Assembly: GCA_902618855.1 (NCBI GenBank)
Contig: CACNCD010000003.1
Span: forward strand, 33,878-97,877
DNA: 64,000 nucleotides
Direction of reading: 5' to 3'
From: an uncultured Pelagibacteraceae bacterium
GTDB taxonomy: Bacteria > Pseudomonadota > Alphaproteobacteria > Pelagibacterales > Pelagibacteraceae
The translations under genes were made by a program, and so were the position numbers. Below the pieces are notes generated by a model. It was not told where the DNA came from and did not search any database. It saw only the letters and a program-made list of their open reading frames with translations. The number at the start of each line of letters is the position of its first letter. Position 1 is the stretch's first letter. Positions 46,269-58,284 of this stretch are shown one piece after another.

Positions 46269-48290
46269 ATGAAAAATTTAAAAATAGAGAAAGAGTATTT
46301 AAAAAAAATTAAACTTTTTCAAGAATATAATAAATATTACTATGACAAGAGCGACCCAAAAGTAAGTGATAGTAAGTTTGACCAGTTAAAGAAAGAAATA
46401 ATTGACTTAGAAAATAAGTATAAGTATTTAAATTCTAAAAACTCTCCATCTAAAACAGTTGGTTTTACACCATCAAAAAACTTTAAAAAAGTAAAACACA
46501 AAACTCAAATGTTGTCATTATCTAATGCTTTTGGTGAAGAAGATCTAAAAAATTTTGAAAAAAAAATAAGAAACTTTTTAAGTTTATCAAAAGACTTTGA
46601 ACTGGAGTATAGTGCCGAACCAAAGATAGACGGGATCTCAGCTTCACTAACCTATAAAAATGGAAAATTTATAATGGGATTGTCAAGAGGCGATGGTAAA
46701 GAAGGAGAAGACATAACTGAAAATTTAAAAACTATCAAAGATATACCAAAAATCATTACTGCAAAAAACTTTCCAGTAGAAATAGATATTAGAGGAGAGG
46801 TATTCATTCAAAATAGTGATTTTTCAAAGATCAAAACAAAATTTGCAAACCCCAGAAATGCAGCTTCTGGAAGCTTAAGACAAAAGGATCCAAAAGCAAC
46901 TAGTAAAATACCTTTAAAATTTATTGCCTATACATATGGATTTGCAAAAAATCTGAGCATTAAAACTCAATCAAGTTTTTTAAAAAATCTTAAAAATTGG
47001 GGTTTTAAAACAAATGAATATAATAAAACTATTTGCGGGATTAATAACTTAATTGTTAATCATAATCACTTAGAAAAAAAAAGATATGAGATAGATTTTG
47101 ATATAGACGGCATTGTTTACAAGATAAATGATATTGAACTACAAAAAAGACTTGGATACGTAACAAATGCTCCCAGGTGGGCTATTGCTCATAAATTTTC
47201 TGCGAATAGTTCAATTTCAGAAATTTTAAATATAGAAATTCAGGTTGGCAGAACAGGCGCTTTGACTCCAGTAGCAAAAATAAAGCCCGTTAAAATAGGT
47301 GGTGTTACGGTATCTAATGCAACGCTTCATAATGAGGACGAAATTACAAGAAAAGATATAAGAGTTGGCGATACCGCAACTATTGAAAGAGCAGGAGATG
47401 TAATACCCCATGTAATATCTGTTGATTTAAATAAAAGAAAAAAAAACTCACAAAAATTTATTTTTCCAAAAAAATGCCCATCATGTGGATCGTCAACTGT
47501 AAAAGAATTTAACGAGAGTACGAAAAGAAATGATGCGGTAAGACGTTGTTCCAGTGAAGGATTTGAATGTGATCAGATTTCAATAGAAAAAATAAAACAT
47601 TTTGTGTCAAAAGAAGCATTAAATATTGAAGGTTTTGGAAAAAAAATTGTAGAAAATTTTTGGGAACTCAATTTAATAAAATTTCCACATGATATTTTTA
47701 AATTAAATTATGAAAAAATAAAAAAATTAGAGGGTTGGGGAAATCTGTCAGTATTTAATTTAAAATACGCTATAGACAATAAAAAAAAAATTAGTTTAGA
47801 TAAATTTATTTATTCTTTAGGAATAAGACATATCGGCCAAGAAAATGCGAAACTTTTAGCGAGACATTTAAAATCAGCAAGTAATTTTTTTAAATTATCA
47901 TTAAGTAAAGATATTGATGAACTTAAAAATATAGATGGCATAGGGAGTACACAAATAAAGTCTATCTTAAACTTTTTTTCAAACCAAACTAATCAAAAAT
48001 TTCTAATTGAATTAAAAAATCATTTGGAAATTACAGATACTATTCAAATAAATCAATCTGGTTTATTAAAAAATAAAAATTTTATGTTTACTGGAAAATT
48101 AGAAGGAATTAGTAGAGCTGAGGCAAAATCAATCATAGAGCAAAATTCTGGCAAAATAATAAGTAACGTTACTAAAAAACTGGACTATTTAATTATAGGA
48201 GAAAAACCAACAACAAAAAAAATAAATTTAGCAAAAGAATTAAATATTAAAATATTAAGTCAAAAGGAATGGTTAAAAATGTTAGATTAA
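46269..48290 (+). CDS. ligA: NAD-dependent DNA ligase
   Basis: EPKIDGISASLTYKNG, CPSCGS...CSSEGFEC zinc finger, HhH, C-terminal BRCT. Confidence 0.96.
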   Translation: MKNLKIEKEYLKKIKLFQEYNKYYYDKSDPKVSDSKFDQLKKEIIDLENKYKYLNSKNSPSKTVGFTPSKNFKKVKHKTQMLSLSNAFGEEDLKNFEKKIRNFLSLSKDFELEYSAEPKIDGISASLTYKNGKFIMGLSRGDGKEGEDITENLKTIKDIPKIITAKNFPVEIDIRGEVFIQNSDFSKIKTKFANPRNAASGSLRQKDPKATSKIPLKFIAYTYGFAKNLSIKTQSSFLKNLKNWGFKTNEYNKTICGINNLIVNHNHLEKKRYEIDFDIDGIVYKINDIELQKRLGYVTNAPRWAIAHKFSANSSISEILNIEIQVGRTGALTPVAKIKPVKIGGVTVSNATLHNEDEITRKDIRVGDTATIERAGDVIPHVISVDLNKRKKNSQKFIFPKKCPSCGSSTVKEFNESTKRNDAVRRCSSEGFECDQISIEKIKHFVSKEALNIEGFGKKIVENFWELNLIKFPHDIFKLNYEKIKKLEGWGNLSVFNLKYAIDNKKKISLDKFIYSLGIRHIGQENAKLLARHLKSASNFFKLSLSKDIDELKNIDGIGSTQIKSILNFFSNQTNQKFLIELKNHLEITDTIQINQSGLLKNKNFMFTGKLEGISRAEAKSIIEQNSGKIISNVTKKLDYLIIGEKPTTKKINLAKELNIKILSQKEWLKMLD

Positions 48291-49979
48291 ACCCGCTAAC
48301 CACTTTCTTTCTTTTATATCTAAAAATTTAGATATTTTTGTATAAACATTTAAATGATAATCAAACAAGTAATTTTTTTCTTTTTTACTAAGTAGATCAA
48401 AATTAATTAAGTCTTTTTCGATTGGAGCCAATGTTAGATTTTCAAAATTTAATTTTTTTTTATCTTTTTTTATAAAAACTAAATTTTCAATTCTTATTCC
48501 ATAAAATCCTTTTTTATAATATCCTGGCTCATTACTTATGACCATTCCCTCTTCTAACTTAATTGAATTGTATTTGGAAATAGATTGAGGACCTTCGTGT
48601 ACATTTAAAAAAAAGCCTACTCCATGGCCCGTACCATGGGCATAATCCAAACCATCTTTTTTTAAATACTTTCTAGCTTTAATATCTATTTGTTTACCTT
48701 TGCTATATTTATTAATATCTGTTGTTGCTACAGCTATATGTCCTTTTAAAACTTTTGTAAAATTATTCTTAATAGTTTCTGGTTGTTTAGAAAAACATAT
48801 TGTTCTTGTAACATCAGTTGTTCCAAATTTATATTGACCACCTGAGTCACATAGAAATATATCTTTTTTTTTTATAATTCTATTTGAATTTTTTGTAGCA
48901 CGGTAGTGAACTATTGCTCCATTTGAACCAGTTCCTGCAATTGTATTAAAACTTGGAAATAAATAGTTTTTATTCATTTTTCTAAATTTTTCTAATTTCT
49001 TTTCTGCATCGATTTCAGTTATTTTTTTTTTATTTATTTTTTTTATCCAATAAATAAACTTTGTTAGAGCAACTCCATCTTCAACATGAGCATTAATCAT
49101 ATTTTTTAGCTCAATTTGATTTTTTAAAGATTTAAGTAAATAACATGGATCATTTTTAGAAATAATTTCAAATCTTGATTGGATAATACTTTGGTTTTTA
49201 ATTGAACAGGTTAATGAATCGATAATAATTTTTCCAGCTCTAATTTTTTTTATAACTTTTTCAAAATTGTTTAAATCTATTATTTTAAATTTTTTAAATC
49301 TTTTCTCTTTTGCTATTTTGGAAACTTTATATTTATCGGCAAATAAAAAAATTTCTTTTTTTTTGCTTATTAAAAGTCTAGAGTTAGGTATAGGACTATT
49401 AGGACTATCATGACCCCTAATATTAAGTAACCAAGCTACATTTTCCGGCGCACTTATAAATATATAGTCAGCCTTATAAGATACTATTTTTTTTATAATT
49501 TTATTGATCTTTGAAATATGACTTTCTCCAACAATTTTTTGATTCATTGAGAAAAAAGGTTTATTTTTAATATTTCTTTTTTTGTTTATTTGATCAACTA
49601 AATTTTTAGATAGTGGCACCAATGTTGATGTATTTTTAAAATAAATTTTTAATTGTCTTTCAGTAAACAAATTTGGATCAAAACCTAATTTGAGATTATT
49701 TATAATTTTGTGTGGAAGAAATTTGTGAATTTCTACTATCCTAAAATTTTTACCTGACTGTTTTCTTGCCTGTATAGTATATCTTCCATCTACAAATAAA
49801 AAATTCTTATCTTTCAAAATAATTGCAAATCCAGCAGACCCGTCAAAATTTGAAATACTTTTTAATCTATCGTGGCTAGAATATTCACCAAAAAATTCAT
49901 CATTTTTTGGTACAATATATCCATCAATTTTATTTATTTTAAATTTTTTTCTGAATAAATTAATTTTTTTTTTTATCAT
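48282..49979 (-). CDS. M24 family aminopeptidase P-like (Xaa-Pro aminopeptidase)
   Basis: DGYIVPKNDEFFGEY, CDSGGQYKFGTTDVTRT, GTGHGVGFFLNVHEGPQSIS, NEPGYYKKGFYGIRIENL. Confidence 0.92.
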   Translation of the reverse strand: MIKKKINLFRKKFKINKIDGYIVPKNDEFFGEYSSHDRLKSISNFDGSAGFAIILKDKNFLFVDGRYTIQARKQSGKNFRIVEIHKFLPHKIINNLKLGFDPNLFTERQLKIYFKNTSTLVPLSKNLVDQINKKRNIKNKPFFSMNQKIVGESHISKINKIIKKIVSYKADYIFISAPENVAWLLNIRGHDSPNSPIPNSRLLISKKKEIFLFADKYKVSKIAKEKRFKKFKIIDLNNFEKVIKKIRAGKIIIDSLTCSIKNQSIIQSRFEIISKNDPCYLLKSLKNQIELKNMINAHVEDGVALTKFIYWIKKINKKKITEIDAEKKLEKFRKMNKNYLFPSFNTIAGTGSNGAIVHYRATKNSNRIIKKKDIFLCDSGGQYKFGTTDVTRTICFSKQPETIKNNFTKVLKGHIAVATTDINKYSKGKQIDIKARKYLKKDGLDYAHGTGHGVGFFLNVHEGPQSISKYNSIKLEEGMVISNEPGYYKKGFYGIRIENLVFIKKDKKKLNFENLTLAPIEKDLINFDLLSKKEKNYLFDYHLNVYTKISKFLDIKERKWLAGLI

Positions 49980-52012
49980 TTTAATTTTTTTTGATATCTA
50001 ATCCATCCTGGACTTCTCATCGTTTCTTGCGCCTCAAAGTCTTGATTAAAATCAAATTCCTCTTCATTATTTATTTGATCCTCATCAAAATAGCTATTCT
50101 TTAACAAGTTTTTCTCAGGTAGTTCATCTAAAAATCTTGACGCCATACTATCGATCCAATCACCTTGATAAAATCTATTCATAGAAAATGAGATTATTGC
50201 AATACACTTTGCTCTTGTAATACCTACATAAGCTAGACGTCTTTCTTCTTCTAAACCATCTTGACCTTTTTCATCAATGGTTTTTTGATGAGGAAATAAA
50301 CCTTCTTCCCATCCTGGTAAGAAAACAACATCAAACTCCAAACCTTTTGATCCATGCATTGTCATTAAATTCACTTTTTCACCATCCCATTTTTGATCAA
50401 TAGAAGTTGCTAATGAAACGTGTTCAAGAAAACTTTCTAAATTATCAAATTCTTTCATTGCATTTAATAATTCTTTAATATTTTCTAGTCTATTTTCATT
50501 ATCTAAATCTTTTTTATTTTTTAACATTGAAGAATATCCAGATTCATCAATTATCATTTGCATTAATTTAACATGATTCATTTTTTTTATAGTTAGATCA
50601 TTTCTCCATTTAGATACCATGTTGAGAAAAGAACTAAGTCCAATTTTTGTTTTTGGTTTTATTAAATTTAACTCGATTAGTTTTTTTGCAGCCAATTCAA
50701 GACTTAACGAATTTTTTTTCGCATAGTCATTTATTTGTTTAATCGTAGTATCCCCTATAGATCTTTTTGGAGTGTTTACAATTCTTTCAAATGCTAAATC
50801 GTCTTTACTCTGATAAATTAATCTTAAATAAGAAGTGCAATCTTTTATTTCTGCTCTTTCATAAAATTTAATTCCTCCTATAATCCGATATGGTAAACCA
50901 ATTTTAAGAAATCGTTCTTCAAATTCTCTTGTTTGAAAGATAGCCCTAACTAAAATTGCAATATTATTTAATGAATAATTTTTTTTTAATTTTTCGATTT
51001 TATCACTGACTCCCATAGCTTCATCTTTTCCATTTCTAAAACATTCAAGTGATACTAATTCTCCATCTGTACTGTTTGTATATAAGTTTTTTCCAACTCT
51101 ATTTTTATTATTTTCTATTAATTTTGATGCAACCGTGAGAATATTTTGGGTTGATCGGTAATTTTCCTCTAATCTTATAATTTTAGTATCCTTATATTTT
51201 TTATCAAAATCTAAAAAATTTTTTATTTCCGCACCTCTCCAACTATAGATTGACTGATCATCATCACCAACACAGCAAATGTTATTGTATTGGTTTGTTA
51301 AACAGCTGAGCCATCTACTTTGTATATGATTAGTATCCTGATACTCGTCAACTAGTATATATTTAAAACTTTTAGAATATAATTCTGCTATATCTGGATT
51401 TTTTTCGAATATTTTTACACAATGTAAAATTAAGTCACCAAAATCGCATGTATTTAAATCTATTAGTTTTGATTGGTAAATTTTATAAATTTTCAAAAAG
51501 CCTTTTTCTAAAATGTCTTTTTTTTTTAAAATTACATCTTCGGGGTACCATCCTTTATTTTTCCATTTATCAATAATCGCCAATATAAAATTTGGTGAAA
51601 TTTTTTTAATATCTATGTTTTCGGCTTTACAAATATTTTTTATTAATCTTGTTTGGTCATCTTGATCAATTATAGAAAAATTGGAATTTAAACCAACAGC
51701 CTTCGCATGTTTTCTTAATAATTTTGCACTTATAGAATGAAAAGTTCCAAGCCATGAAAGTCCAACAGCTTCTTTGCTCAAAATTGAACTTACTCTATTT
51801 CTCATTTCACTTGCGGCTTTATTTGTAAAAGTTACTGCTAGTATTTGATTAGGATAAGCTTTTTTTTCCTTAATAATGTGAGCAATTCTAGAGGTTAAAA
51901 CTTTTGTTTTTCCAGATCCTGCTCCAGCGACAATAAGTAAAGGCCCGTTAAGGTACAAAACCGCCTCTTTTTGAGAGTTATTTAATTTTTTTAGGTATTC
52001 AGAGTTTATCAT
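49976..52012 (-). CDS. UvrD/PcrA-like superfamily 1 DNA helicase
   Basis: VAGAGSGKTKVLTSRI, VDEYQDTNHIQ, GDDDQSIYSWRGAE, MTMHGSKGLEFDVVFLPGWEEGLFPH. Confidence 0.95.
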   Translation of the reverse strand: MINSEYLKKLNNSQKEAVLYLNGPLLIVAGAGSGKTKVLTSRIAHIIKEKKAYPNQILAVTFTNKAASEMRNRVSSILSKEAVGLSWLGTFHSISAKLLRKHAKAVGLNSNFSIIDQDDQTRLIKNICKAENIDIKKISPNFILAIIDKWKNKGWYPEDVILKKKDILEKGFLKIYKIYQSKLIDLNTCDFGDLILHCVKIFEKNPDIAELYSKSFKYILVDEYQDTNHIQSRWLSCLTNQYNNICCVGDDDQSIYSWRGAEIKNFLDFDKKYKDTKIIRLEENYRSTQNILTVASKLIENNKNRVGKNLYTNSTDGELVSLECFRNGKDEAMGVSDKIEKLKKNYSLNNIAILVRAIFQTREFEERFLKIGLPYRIIGGIKFYERAEIKDCTSYLRLIYQSKDDLAFERIVNTPKRSIGDTTIKQINDYAKKNSLSLELAAKKLIELNLIKPKTKIGLSSFLNMVSKWRNDLTIKKMNHVKLMQMIIDESGYSSMLKNKKDLDNENRLENIKELLNAMKEFDNLESFLEHVSLATSIDQKWDGEKVNLMTMHGSKGLEFDVVFLPGWEEGLFPHQKTIDEKGQDGLEEERRLAYVGITRAKCIAIISFSMNRFYQGDWIDSMASRFLDELPEKNLLKNSYFDEDQINNEEEFDFNQDFEAQETMRSPGWIRYQKKLK

Positions 52013-52046
52013 TTATAAACTATCATTATAAAACTATTAAAACTCC

Positions 52047-53564
52047 ATGAAAAATATAATTTTTAAAAAAATTGCAAAAGTTAACAATTTTTTTATCAAT
52101 TATTTTAATAAAATAAATGAGTTTATAAAGGCAATAAATCATAAATTTAAAAATATTAGTAGTTTTAATAGATATTTAATTTTTTTTATAACTTTACTAT
52201 TTCTTTATTTATTTTTTTTATCGATACCTAGTCTATATGACAAAGAGCCACTACAAACAAAACTAAATAAGATTATAAATGAGGAATATAATGTAAATTT
52301 AAGTTTATCTTCAGAAATTCAGTATAATATTTTACCAAAACCTCACTTTTTAATTAAAAACGTTAAATTCTTTTCAAATGAAACCGATTTACCAAAAGAA
52401 CTTGGTCAAATTAAAAAGTTAAAGGTGTTTATAAGCCAAAAAAATTTTTTAAAACGAGGAATTATTGAAATAAATTCTATATCTTTAAATAGAGCTAATT
52501 TTTCAATTCACCAAAATGATTTAAAATATTTTATAAATTTTTTAGGAGAAAAATTTTCCAGTCAAAAACTAAAAATAAAAAATAGTAAATTTTTCTATAT
52601 AGATGATAATAAAAACGTAATTTCAATATTTCCCATATCTAAACTTAAACTATTTTATAATAATGAAGATTCTAAAAATTTGTTAATATCTAAAGGAGAA
52701 TTTTTTACAATTCCATATTCTTTAAATTGGAATAAAGATTTTTCTAAAAAAAAAAGTTCAACAATTTTCAAGTTAAAGAAGCTTAATCTTAAAATAGCAA
52801 ATTTTAAAATGGAAGAAAAAAATAATGTTCAGGAAATCAAAAATATCATTAATTTTAGAAATATTGAAATGGAATCAAAAATTATTTTAAATAAAAATCA
52901 AATTGAAATTAAATCTCAAGAAAACTCAAAAATAAAAAATAACAAAATTGAATATATTGGCAAAATAGATTTAAGCCCTTTTTATTTAAAAATGGATTTA
53001 AACCTTGAGAAATTAAATTTCAAAAAAAATATCTTTGATAATAACCTTTTAAGAAACCTGCTTTTGATTGAACCATTATATGATGAAAATCTAAATGCAA
53101 AATTTATATTTAATGTTGAAAAATTAATCAAAGGTAAATTATTTAACTCTTCGAAAATATTGGTCAGTTTAGAAAATGGAGCTATAAATTTTGATAATAC
53201 AATTTTTAAAGGGGATTTAGGAAATCTTAATTTAATTAGTGGTAATTTAGTAAATACAAAGGACGATTTAATTTTTACCGGAAACTTTGTATTTAAGATT
53301 TTGTCTGAAGATTTATTTTATAGATTGTTTCAGGTTAGTAAAAAAAATAGAAATAAAATTAACAATATTTATTTTGATATAAGTTATAATTTAATTAAAG
53401 ATAAAATTATTATAAATAATTTGATTTTAGAACCAGGCAAAATTAAAGCAGAGGAAGAATTACAAGATACTTTAAATTTAATTGAGAATGAAAACAAAAT
53501 TCATAATTGGATTGATTTTAAAAATTTTGTTAGAAAAATATTTGTAAACTATTATGAGGGATAA
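52047..53564 (+). CDS. AsmA-like membrane-anchored protein
   Basis: N-terminal TM then AsmA-type sequence ([26 protein letters not shown]). Confidence 0.6.
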   Translation: MKNIIFKKIAKVNNFFINYFNKINEFIKAINHKFKNISSFNRYLIFFITLLFLYLFFLSIPSLYDKEPLQTKLNKIINEEYNVNLSLSSEIQYNILPKPHFLIKNVKFFSNETDLPKELGQIKKLKVFISQKNFLKRGIIEINSISLNRANFSIHQNDLKYFINFLGEKFSSQKLKIKNSKFFYIDDNKNVISIFPISKLKLFYNNEDSKNLLISKGEFFTIPYSLNWNKDFSKKKSSTIFKLKKLNLKIANFKMEEKNNVQEIKNIINFRNIEMESKIILNKNQIEIKSQENSKIKNNKIEYIGKIDLSPFYLKMDLNLEKLNFKKNIFDNNLLRNLLLIEPLYDENLNAKFIFNVEKLIKGKLFNSSKILVSLENGAINFDNTIFKGDLGNLNLISGNLVNTKDDLIFTGNFVFKILSEDLFYRLFQVSKKNRNKINNIYFDISYNLIKDKIIINNLILEPGKIKAEEELQDTLNLIENENKIHNWIDFKNFVRKIFVNYYEG

Positions 53565-54940
53565 ATCATTTTTTTTGGATTAATGATCTTGTTATATTCA
53601 TTCTCATTTATCAAACCTGATTTTAGTGTTTCGTACTTAAGTGTAGTTTTATTTTTCAAAGCTTTTTTTGCAATTTTAGCAGCATTATCATAGCCAATTT
53701 TTGGCGTAAGGGCCGTTACTAACATTAATGAATTATCCAATAATTCTTTAATTCTATTTTTATCAGCTTTAATTCCAGAAACACAATATTTTGCAAAACT
53801 ACCTGTACTGTCTGACAAAATTTTTATTGATTGAAGTATATTATGAATAATTAAAGGTTTAAAAACATTTAACTCAAAATGTCCATGAGATCCAGCCATA
53901 GTAATTCCATTATGATTTCCAATTACTTTGACACAGACCATAGTTACTGCTTCACATTGTGTTGGATTAATTTTTCCTGGCATAATAGAAGATCCCGGTT
54001 CATTTTCGGGAAGAATTAATTCTCCGTAACCAGCTCTAGGACCTGACCCCAAAAATCTTATATCATTAGCAATTTTCATCAAACAAACTGCAGTTGTATT
54101 TAAAGTTCCAGAAAAATTTACTATTGAATCATGAGCCGCCAAAGCTGCAAATTTATTTTTCGCAGGTTTAAAAGGAAGTTTTGTAATTTTTTTTATTTCA
54201 TTAACAATTTTTTTATCAAAATTTTTCTTTGTATTAATCCCTGTTCCTACCGCTGTACCTCCTTGTGCTAGAAAATATATTTCATTCAACGCATTTTTTA
54301 TTCTTTCAATACTTTTTTCTAATTGAGACTGATATCCAGAAAATTCCTGTCCAAGCGAAAGAGGAGTCGCATCTTGGAGATGAGTTCTTCCAATCTTAAC
54401 AATTTTATTAAATTGCTTAACTTTTTTTTTTAGTTCAATATTAAGTTTATTAAGTGATGGGATTAATAAATCTCTAGTTTGTAATGCGATCGCAATATGC
54501 ATTGCTGTTGGAAAAACATCATTTGTTGACTGAGATCTATTAACATGATCGTTTGGATGAACAGGTTTTTTTGTACCTTTTTTACCGCCTAAAATTTCTA
54601 TCGCTCTATTTGAAATTACTTCATTAACATTCATATTTGTTTGAGTTCCGGAGCCAGTTTGCCAGACTTTAAGAGGAAAATTGTCATCCATTTTTCCCTG
54701 AATAACTTCATTGGCTGCTTTGATTATTGCTCCTGAAATCTTTTTATCTATATCTTTATTTTTGTAATTAACAATTGCGGCAGCTTTCTTAATAATTGCG
54801 ATAGATTTTATTAAAACTGGTCTTACTAGAAAATCTCCAATATCGAAGTATTTTTTTGACCTTTGAGTTGATGCACCCCAATATTTATCAGAGGAAACTT
54901 TAATACTACCTATACTATCATATTCTTTTCTATATTTCAT
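53552..54940 (-). CDS. fumC: Fumarate hydratase class II (start trimmed to [11 protein letters not shown])
   Basis: [19 protein letters not shown], signature [15 protein letters not shown]. Confidence 0.96.
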   Translation of the reverse strand: MKYRKEYDSIGSIKVSSDKYWGASTQRSKKYFDIGDFLVRPVLIKSIAIIKKAAAIVNYKNKDIDKKISGAIIKAANEVIQGKMDDNFPLKVWQTGSGTQTNMNVNEVISNRAIEILGGKKGTKKPVHPNDHVNRSQSTNDVFPTAMHIAIALQTRDLLIPSLNKLNIELKKKVKQFNKIVKIGRTHLQDATPLSLGQEFSGYQSQLEKSIERIKNALNEIYFLAQGGTAVGTGINTKKNFDKKIVNEIKKITKLPFKPAKNKFAALAAHDSIVNFSGTLNTTAVCLMKIANDIRFLGSGPRAGYGELILPENEPGSSIMPGKINPTQCEAVTMVCVKVIGNHNGITMAGSHGHFELNVFKPLIIHNILQSIKILSDSTGSFAKYCVSGIKADKNRIKELLDNSLMLVTALTPKIGYDNAAKIAKKALKNKTTLKYETLKSGLINENEYNKIINPKKMIYPS

Positions 54941-55000
54941 TTTTAGAACAAAGTATAAATTCTTATACAATAAAAAATATAAAATTCATATAGGAGCCTT

Positions 55001-55372
55001 ATGACAAATTTTGAAAAAGTTGGTTTGTTTATGAAAACATTTGGACAAGAGGTAAAATCCAAGCCAGCCTTAAGTACAAAAAAAATAAACGACTTAAGAA
55101 TTGAGTTAATTGGTGAGGAATTAGAAGAATTCAAAGAGGCAATAAAAAACAATGATTTAAAAGAGGCAGTTGATGCGCTTACAGATATTTTATATGTAAC
55201 ATATGGAGCGGGTCATGCTTTTGGGGTAAATCTTGATAAATGCTTTGATGAAGTTCAAAGATCAAATATGAGCAAGCTTGGAATGGATGGAAAACCAATT
55301 TATAATGACAAAGGTAAAGTTATGAAAGGTCCAAATTACTTTAAGCCAGACTTGTCAAAGTTTATAGGTTAA
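55001..55372 (+). CDS. MazG/PRA-PH-like all-alpha nucleotide pyrophosphohydrolase
   Basis: LRIELIGEELEEFKEAI...EAVDALTDILYVTYG (EExxE/ExxD motif). Confidence 0.8.
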   Translation: MTNFEKVGLFMKTFGQEVKSKPALSTKKINDLRIELIGEELEEFKEAIKNNDLKEAVDALTDILYVTYGAGHAFGVNLDKCFDEVQRSNMSKLGMDGKPIYNDKGKVMKGPNYFKPDLSKFIG

Positions 55373-55373
55373 A

Positions 55374-56801
55374 ATGAGTAAAATTAAAAAAGTTTTTATA
55401 TTCTCAGGTGGCAGAGGTAAAAGATTGGGCGTTTACAAAAAAAATAATATAAAAGCTTTTGCTAAAATAAATTCAAAAAAAAATTTATTAAATCATATTG
55501 AAAATATAAATAAAAATCTCAATATAGAAAAAATTTATATAATTATTACAGAAAAAAAAGATTTTTTTGAAAAAGAATTTGAAGAATATAAAAATGTTGA
55601 GATTTTAGAAAACGAAAAAACCTATACATACAAAGGAATTTTAAGTGGTCTTAAATTGATTAAAAATTATGTTTCTGAAAATGAAAAATTTATAATTTTT
55701 TTAGCTGACGAATATTTTGAGGAAAATGATTTCAAAAATTTTTGCAAGGAAGCTTCAAATATAAGTTTGGAAGAAAATTTAATTGCAATTAAAAAATTCG
55801 AATTTCCACAAGAATATTTTAAAAATTATTCAGTGATAATTGATGAGCAAAAAAATACAATCTTAGAAAGTTTTGAAAAAAATAAAAATATAGTTTCTGA
55901 GTTTTATGGAACTGGTCTAATGTGTTTAAATAATGAATTGTTTACTTTATTAAAGGATAATGACGACAAAAAACCTTTTTACTCTATAATTAATAAATTC
56001 AAAAAACCTATTTATTTTAAACTTAAAAACTACGTTAATATAAATACAAAAGTTGATATTTATAATTTACAAAAAAATCTTAAAAAAAACACACCATTAA
56101 AAATCGATGTTGTAATACCAGCATATAGAGAGGAAGAAAGTATAGCTTACGTAGTTAGAGATTTTAAAAAAGTATGTAGAAATGTTATTGTTGCCTGCAA
56201 AAAAAGCGATGATAATACAGAAGTCTTAGTTGAGCAAAATGGTGGAAAATTAGTATCTGGAGACTTTCTTGGATATGGCCACGCTATTAAGCAAGGAATA
56301 AAAAACTCTGATGCTGATATAATAGTTTTATCCGAGGCAGATGGAACATTTAGATCTTCTGACGTTGAAAAATTTATTACATTACTTAAAGAATCTGACT
56401 TGGTAGTTGGCACCAGAACAAACCCTTCATATATTCAGTATGGAGCCAGCATGGGAATTTTAAAAAGATTTTTTAATATTTTATACGGTAAAATAATTAC
56501 AATTTTATGGCTTGATAGATCTGTATCTTTAACAGATGTTGGATGTACATTAAGAGCTTTTTGGAGAGAAGATTATTTAGAAATAGAAAAAAATTTAAAT
56601 TCTAATAATGCTTCATTTGCTCCAGAACATACAATAGAATTTATTCAGAATGGATTTAGAGTTATTGAGATTCCAGTATGCTATTATCCAAGATCTTTAG
56701 GAATGTCAAAGATTTCAGGAACATTATTTCAATCAGCAATTACAGCTTTAAAAATGATAAAGACTATTTCTTTTAAAAGAATTTATTATTTTTTCAAATA
56801 A
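55374..56801 (+). CDS. Fusion of N-terminal nucleotidyltransferase-like domain and C-terminal GT2 (DPM1-like) glycosyltransferase
   Basis: N-term FSGGRGKRLG; C-term DVVIPAYREEESIAYVVRDF, VLSEADGTFRSSDVEKF. Confidence 0.8.
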   Translation: MSKIKKVFIFSGGRGKRLGVYKKNNIKAFAKINSKKNLLNHIENINKNLNIEKIYIIITEKKDFFEKEFEEYKNVEILENEKTYTYKGILSGLKLIKNYVSENEKFIIFLADEYFEENDFKNFCKEASNISLEENLIAIKKFEFPQEYFKNYSVIIDEQKNTILESFEKNKNIVSEFYGTGLMCLNNELFTLLKDNDDKKPFYSIINKFKKPIYFKLKNYVNINTKVDIYNLQKNLKKNTPLKIDVVIPAYREEESIAYVVRDFKKVCRNVIVACKKSDDNTEVLVEQNGGKLVSGDFLGYGHAIKQGIKNSDADIIVLSEADGTFRSSDVEKFITLLKESDLVVGTRTNPSYIQYGASMGILKRFFNILYGKIITILWLDRSVSLTDVGCTLRAFWREDYLEIEKNLNSNNASFAPEHTIEFIQNGFRVIEIPVCYYPRSLGMSKISGTLFQSAITALKMIKTISFKRIYYFFK

Positions 56802-56808
56802 AATTATT

Positions 56809-58284
56809 TTAGAAACTACAATTTTTTAAATCTACTAAAATGTAATTATCTACAAATTTTTTTTCATTTTTACATTTAATTATCTCCAAATGAGATTTAG
56901 AAAAAAGTATAAAGTCAATTTTACTTATTTTTAAAATCTCTTTTAAATTATTATTAAATTCTTCAATTGATTTTGAATTAAAAAAGGAGTCTGCAAGATC
57001 AATTCTTTTTTTCCACTCAATTACGTCTTTAGGATGACTTGGATGGGTTTTAAAATCCACAAATAAGGGTTGGGAAAAATTTAATCTAAGCTGGGAAACT
57101 ATATCTGGTTTAAGAGATTTTATTGACTGAACTAGCCAAATATCTTTACTATTTGTAAAAGTTTCAACTAATTTTGACTTTTGAATAAAATTTTTATTAG
57201 CGTTAATATTTATATTTAAACCAATTAAAAATAAAATAGTAATCACTAAATAAAATAATGACTGCGATAATTTTTTAAATTTTTCAATCTTTATGGATAA
57301 ATTTATTTTATTATCAAAAAATGTATAAATTTCTTTTATTATAACGAAATAGGCTATAGGGATTAATACAACATTGAGTCTGTGCAAAAACATTAATTTA
57401 ACTGTATTTGATTGCAGGTAACTCACTAAAAAAAGAGAAATTAAAATATAGGTAAGCCCAAGAATTAAAATCAATTTAAGATTTTTATTACTACACAACA
57501 ATGATCCAAAGATTAAAATTAAAAAAGATACTATATCTCTTTTTCCTAAAAAACTTATATCAGAGTGGTGTGGAACTCTAAAATTCGCAAGTATATCATG
57601 AGCAATTCTTAAATCTTCTGTGGTGCTTAACTGACTTTTTAAAGCAAACAAAATAGATGGTGAAATTAAAAAAATTCCAAATAATAAAAAAAAAGCAGTT
57701 TTTTTCAAATCATTCCTAAATATTAATAAAGTATAAATAAAACCCAAAACCATTGTCGTCGGTATTATAGATGGATGAAATAATGGTGGCACTGCAAGAA
57801 AAATTATCGATAAATAAAAATTTTTTCTTAAGAAAAAGTGAATACTAGCTATAAAAAATACGTTAAATATACTTGGTTGATATACTTCTCCTAATATATG
57901 TTGATTTTTTATTCCATTAAAACCCACACCCAAATAATATGCAATAACACTTAATATTAATATTATTGAAATTAAAATTAGTTTATTTTTTTCTTCATTA
58001 TTAAGAATTATTTTTAATAAAAAGTAAAAAAAAATTATTTCAAAAAATTTATTTATTAATTTTGGTAAATATTCATTTATTTTCATCAAAAAAAAGCTGA
58101 ACTGGGAAAAAATATAATTCCCATCCTTTGTAGTTGAAAGCCAATCATTCTGGAGAATGTTAGGATTGTTTAAAATGTATGCTTGAAAGAGGTAAACATT
58201 TTGATTGGAAAAGTAAAAAATTTTGATTGTTGGAAGAAGAATAGAAAAGGCAAGTGAAAATAAAAATATTTTTTTATTCATCAC
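56809..58284 (-). CDS. Polytopic membrane protein, hypothetical
   Basis: 491 aa, about ten hydrophobic segments, C-terminal soluble domain. Confidence 0.7.
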   Translation of the reverse strand: MMNKKIFLFSLAFSILLPTIKIFYFSNQNVYLFQAYILNNPNILQNDWLSTTKDGNYIFSQFSFFLMKINEYLPKLINKFFEIIFFYFLLKIILNNEEKNKLILISIILILSVIAYYLGVGFNGIKNQHILGEVYQPSIFNVFFIASIHFFLRKNFYLSIIFLAVPPLFHPSIIPTTMVLGFIYTLLIFRNDLKKTAFFLLFGIFLISPSILFALKSQLSTTEDLRIAHDILANFRVPHHSDISFLGKRDIVSFLILIFGSLLCSNKNLKLILILGLTYILISLFLVSYLQSNTVKLMFLHRLNVVLIPIAYFVIIKEIYTFFDNKINLSIKIEKFKKLSQSLFYLVITILFLIGLNININANKNFIQKSKLVETFTNSKDIWLVQSIKSLKPDIVSQLRLNFSQPLFVDFKTHPSHPKDVIEWKKRIDLADSFFNSKSIEEFNNNLKEILKISKIDFILFSKSHLEIIKCKNEKKFVDNYILVDLKNCSF

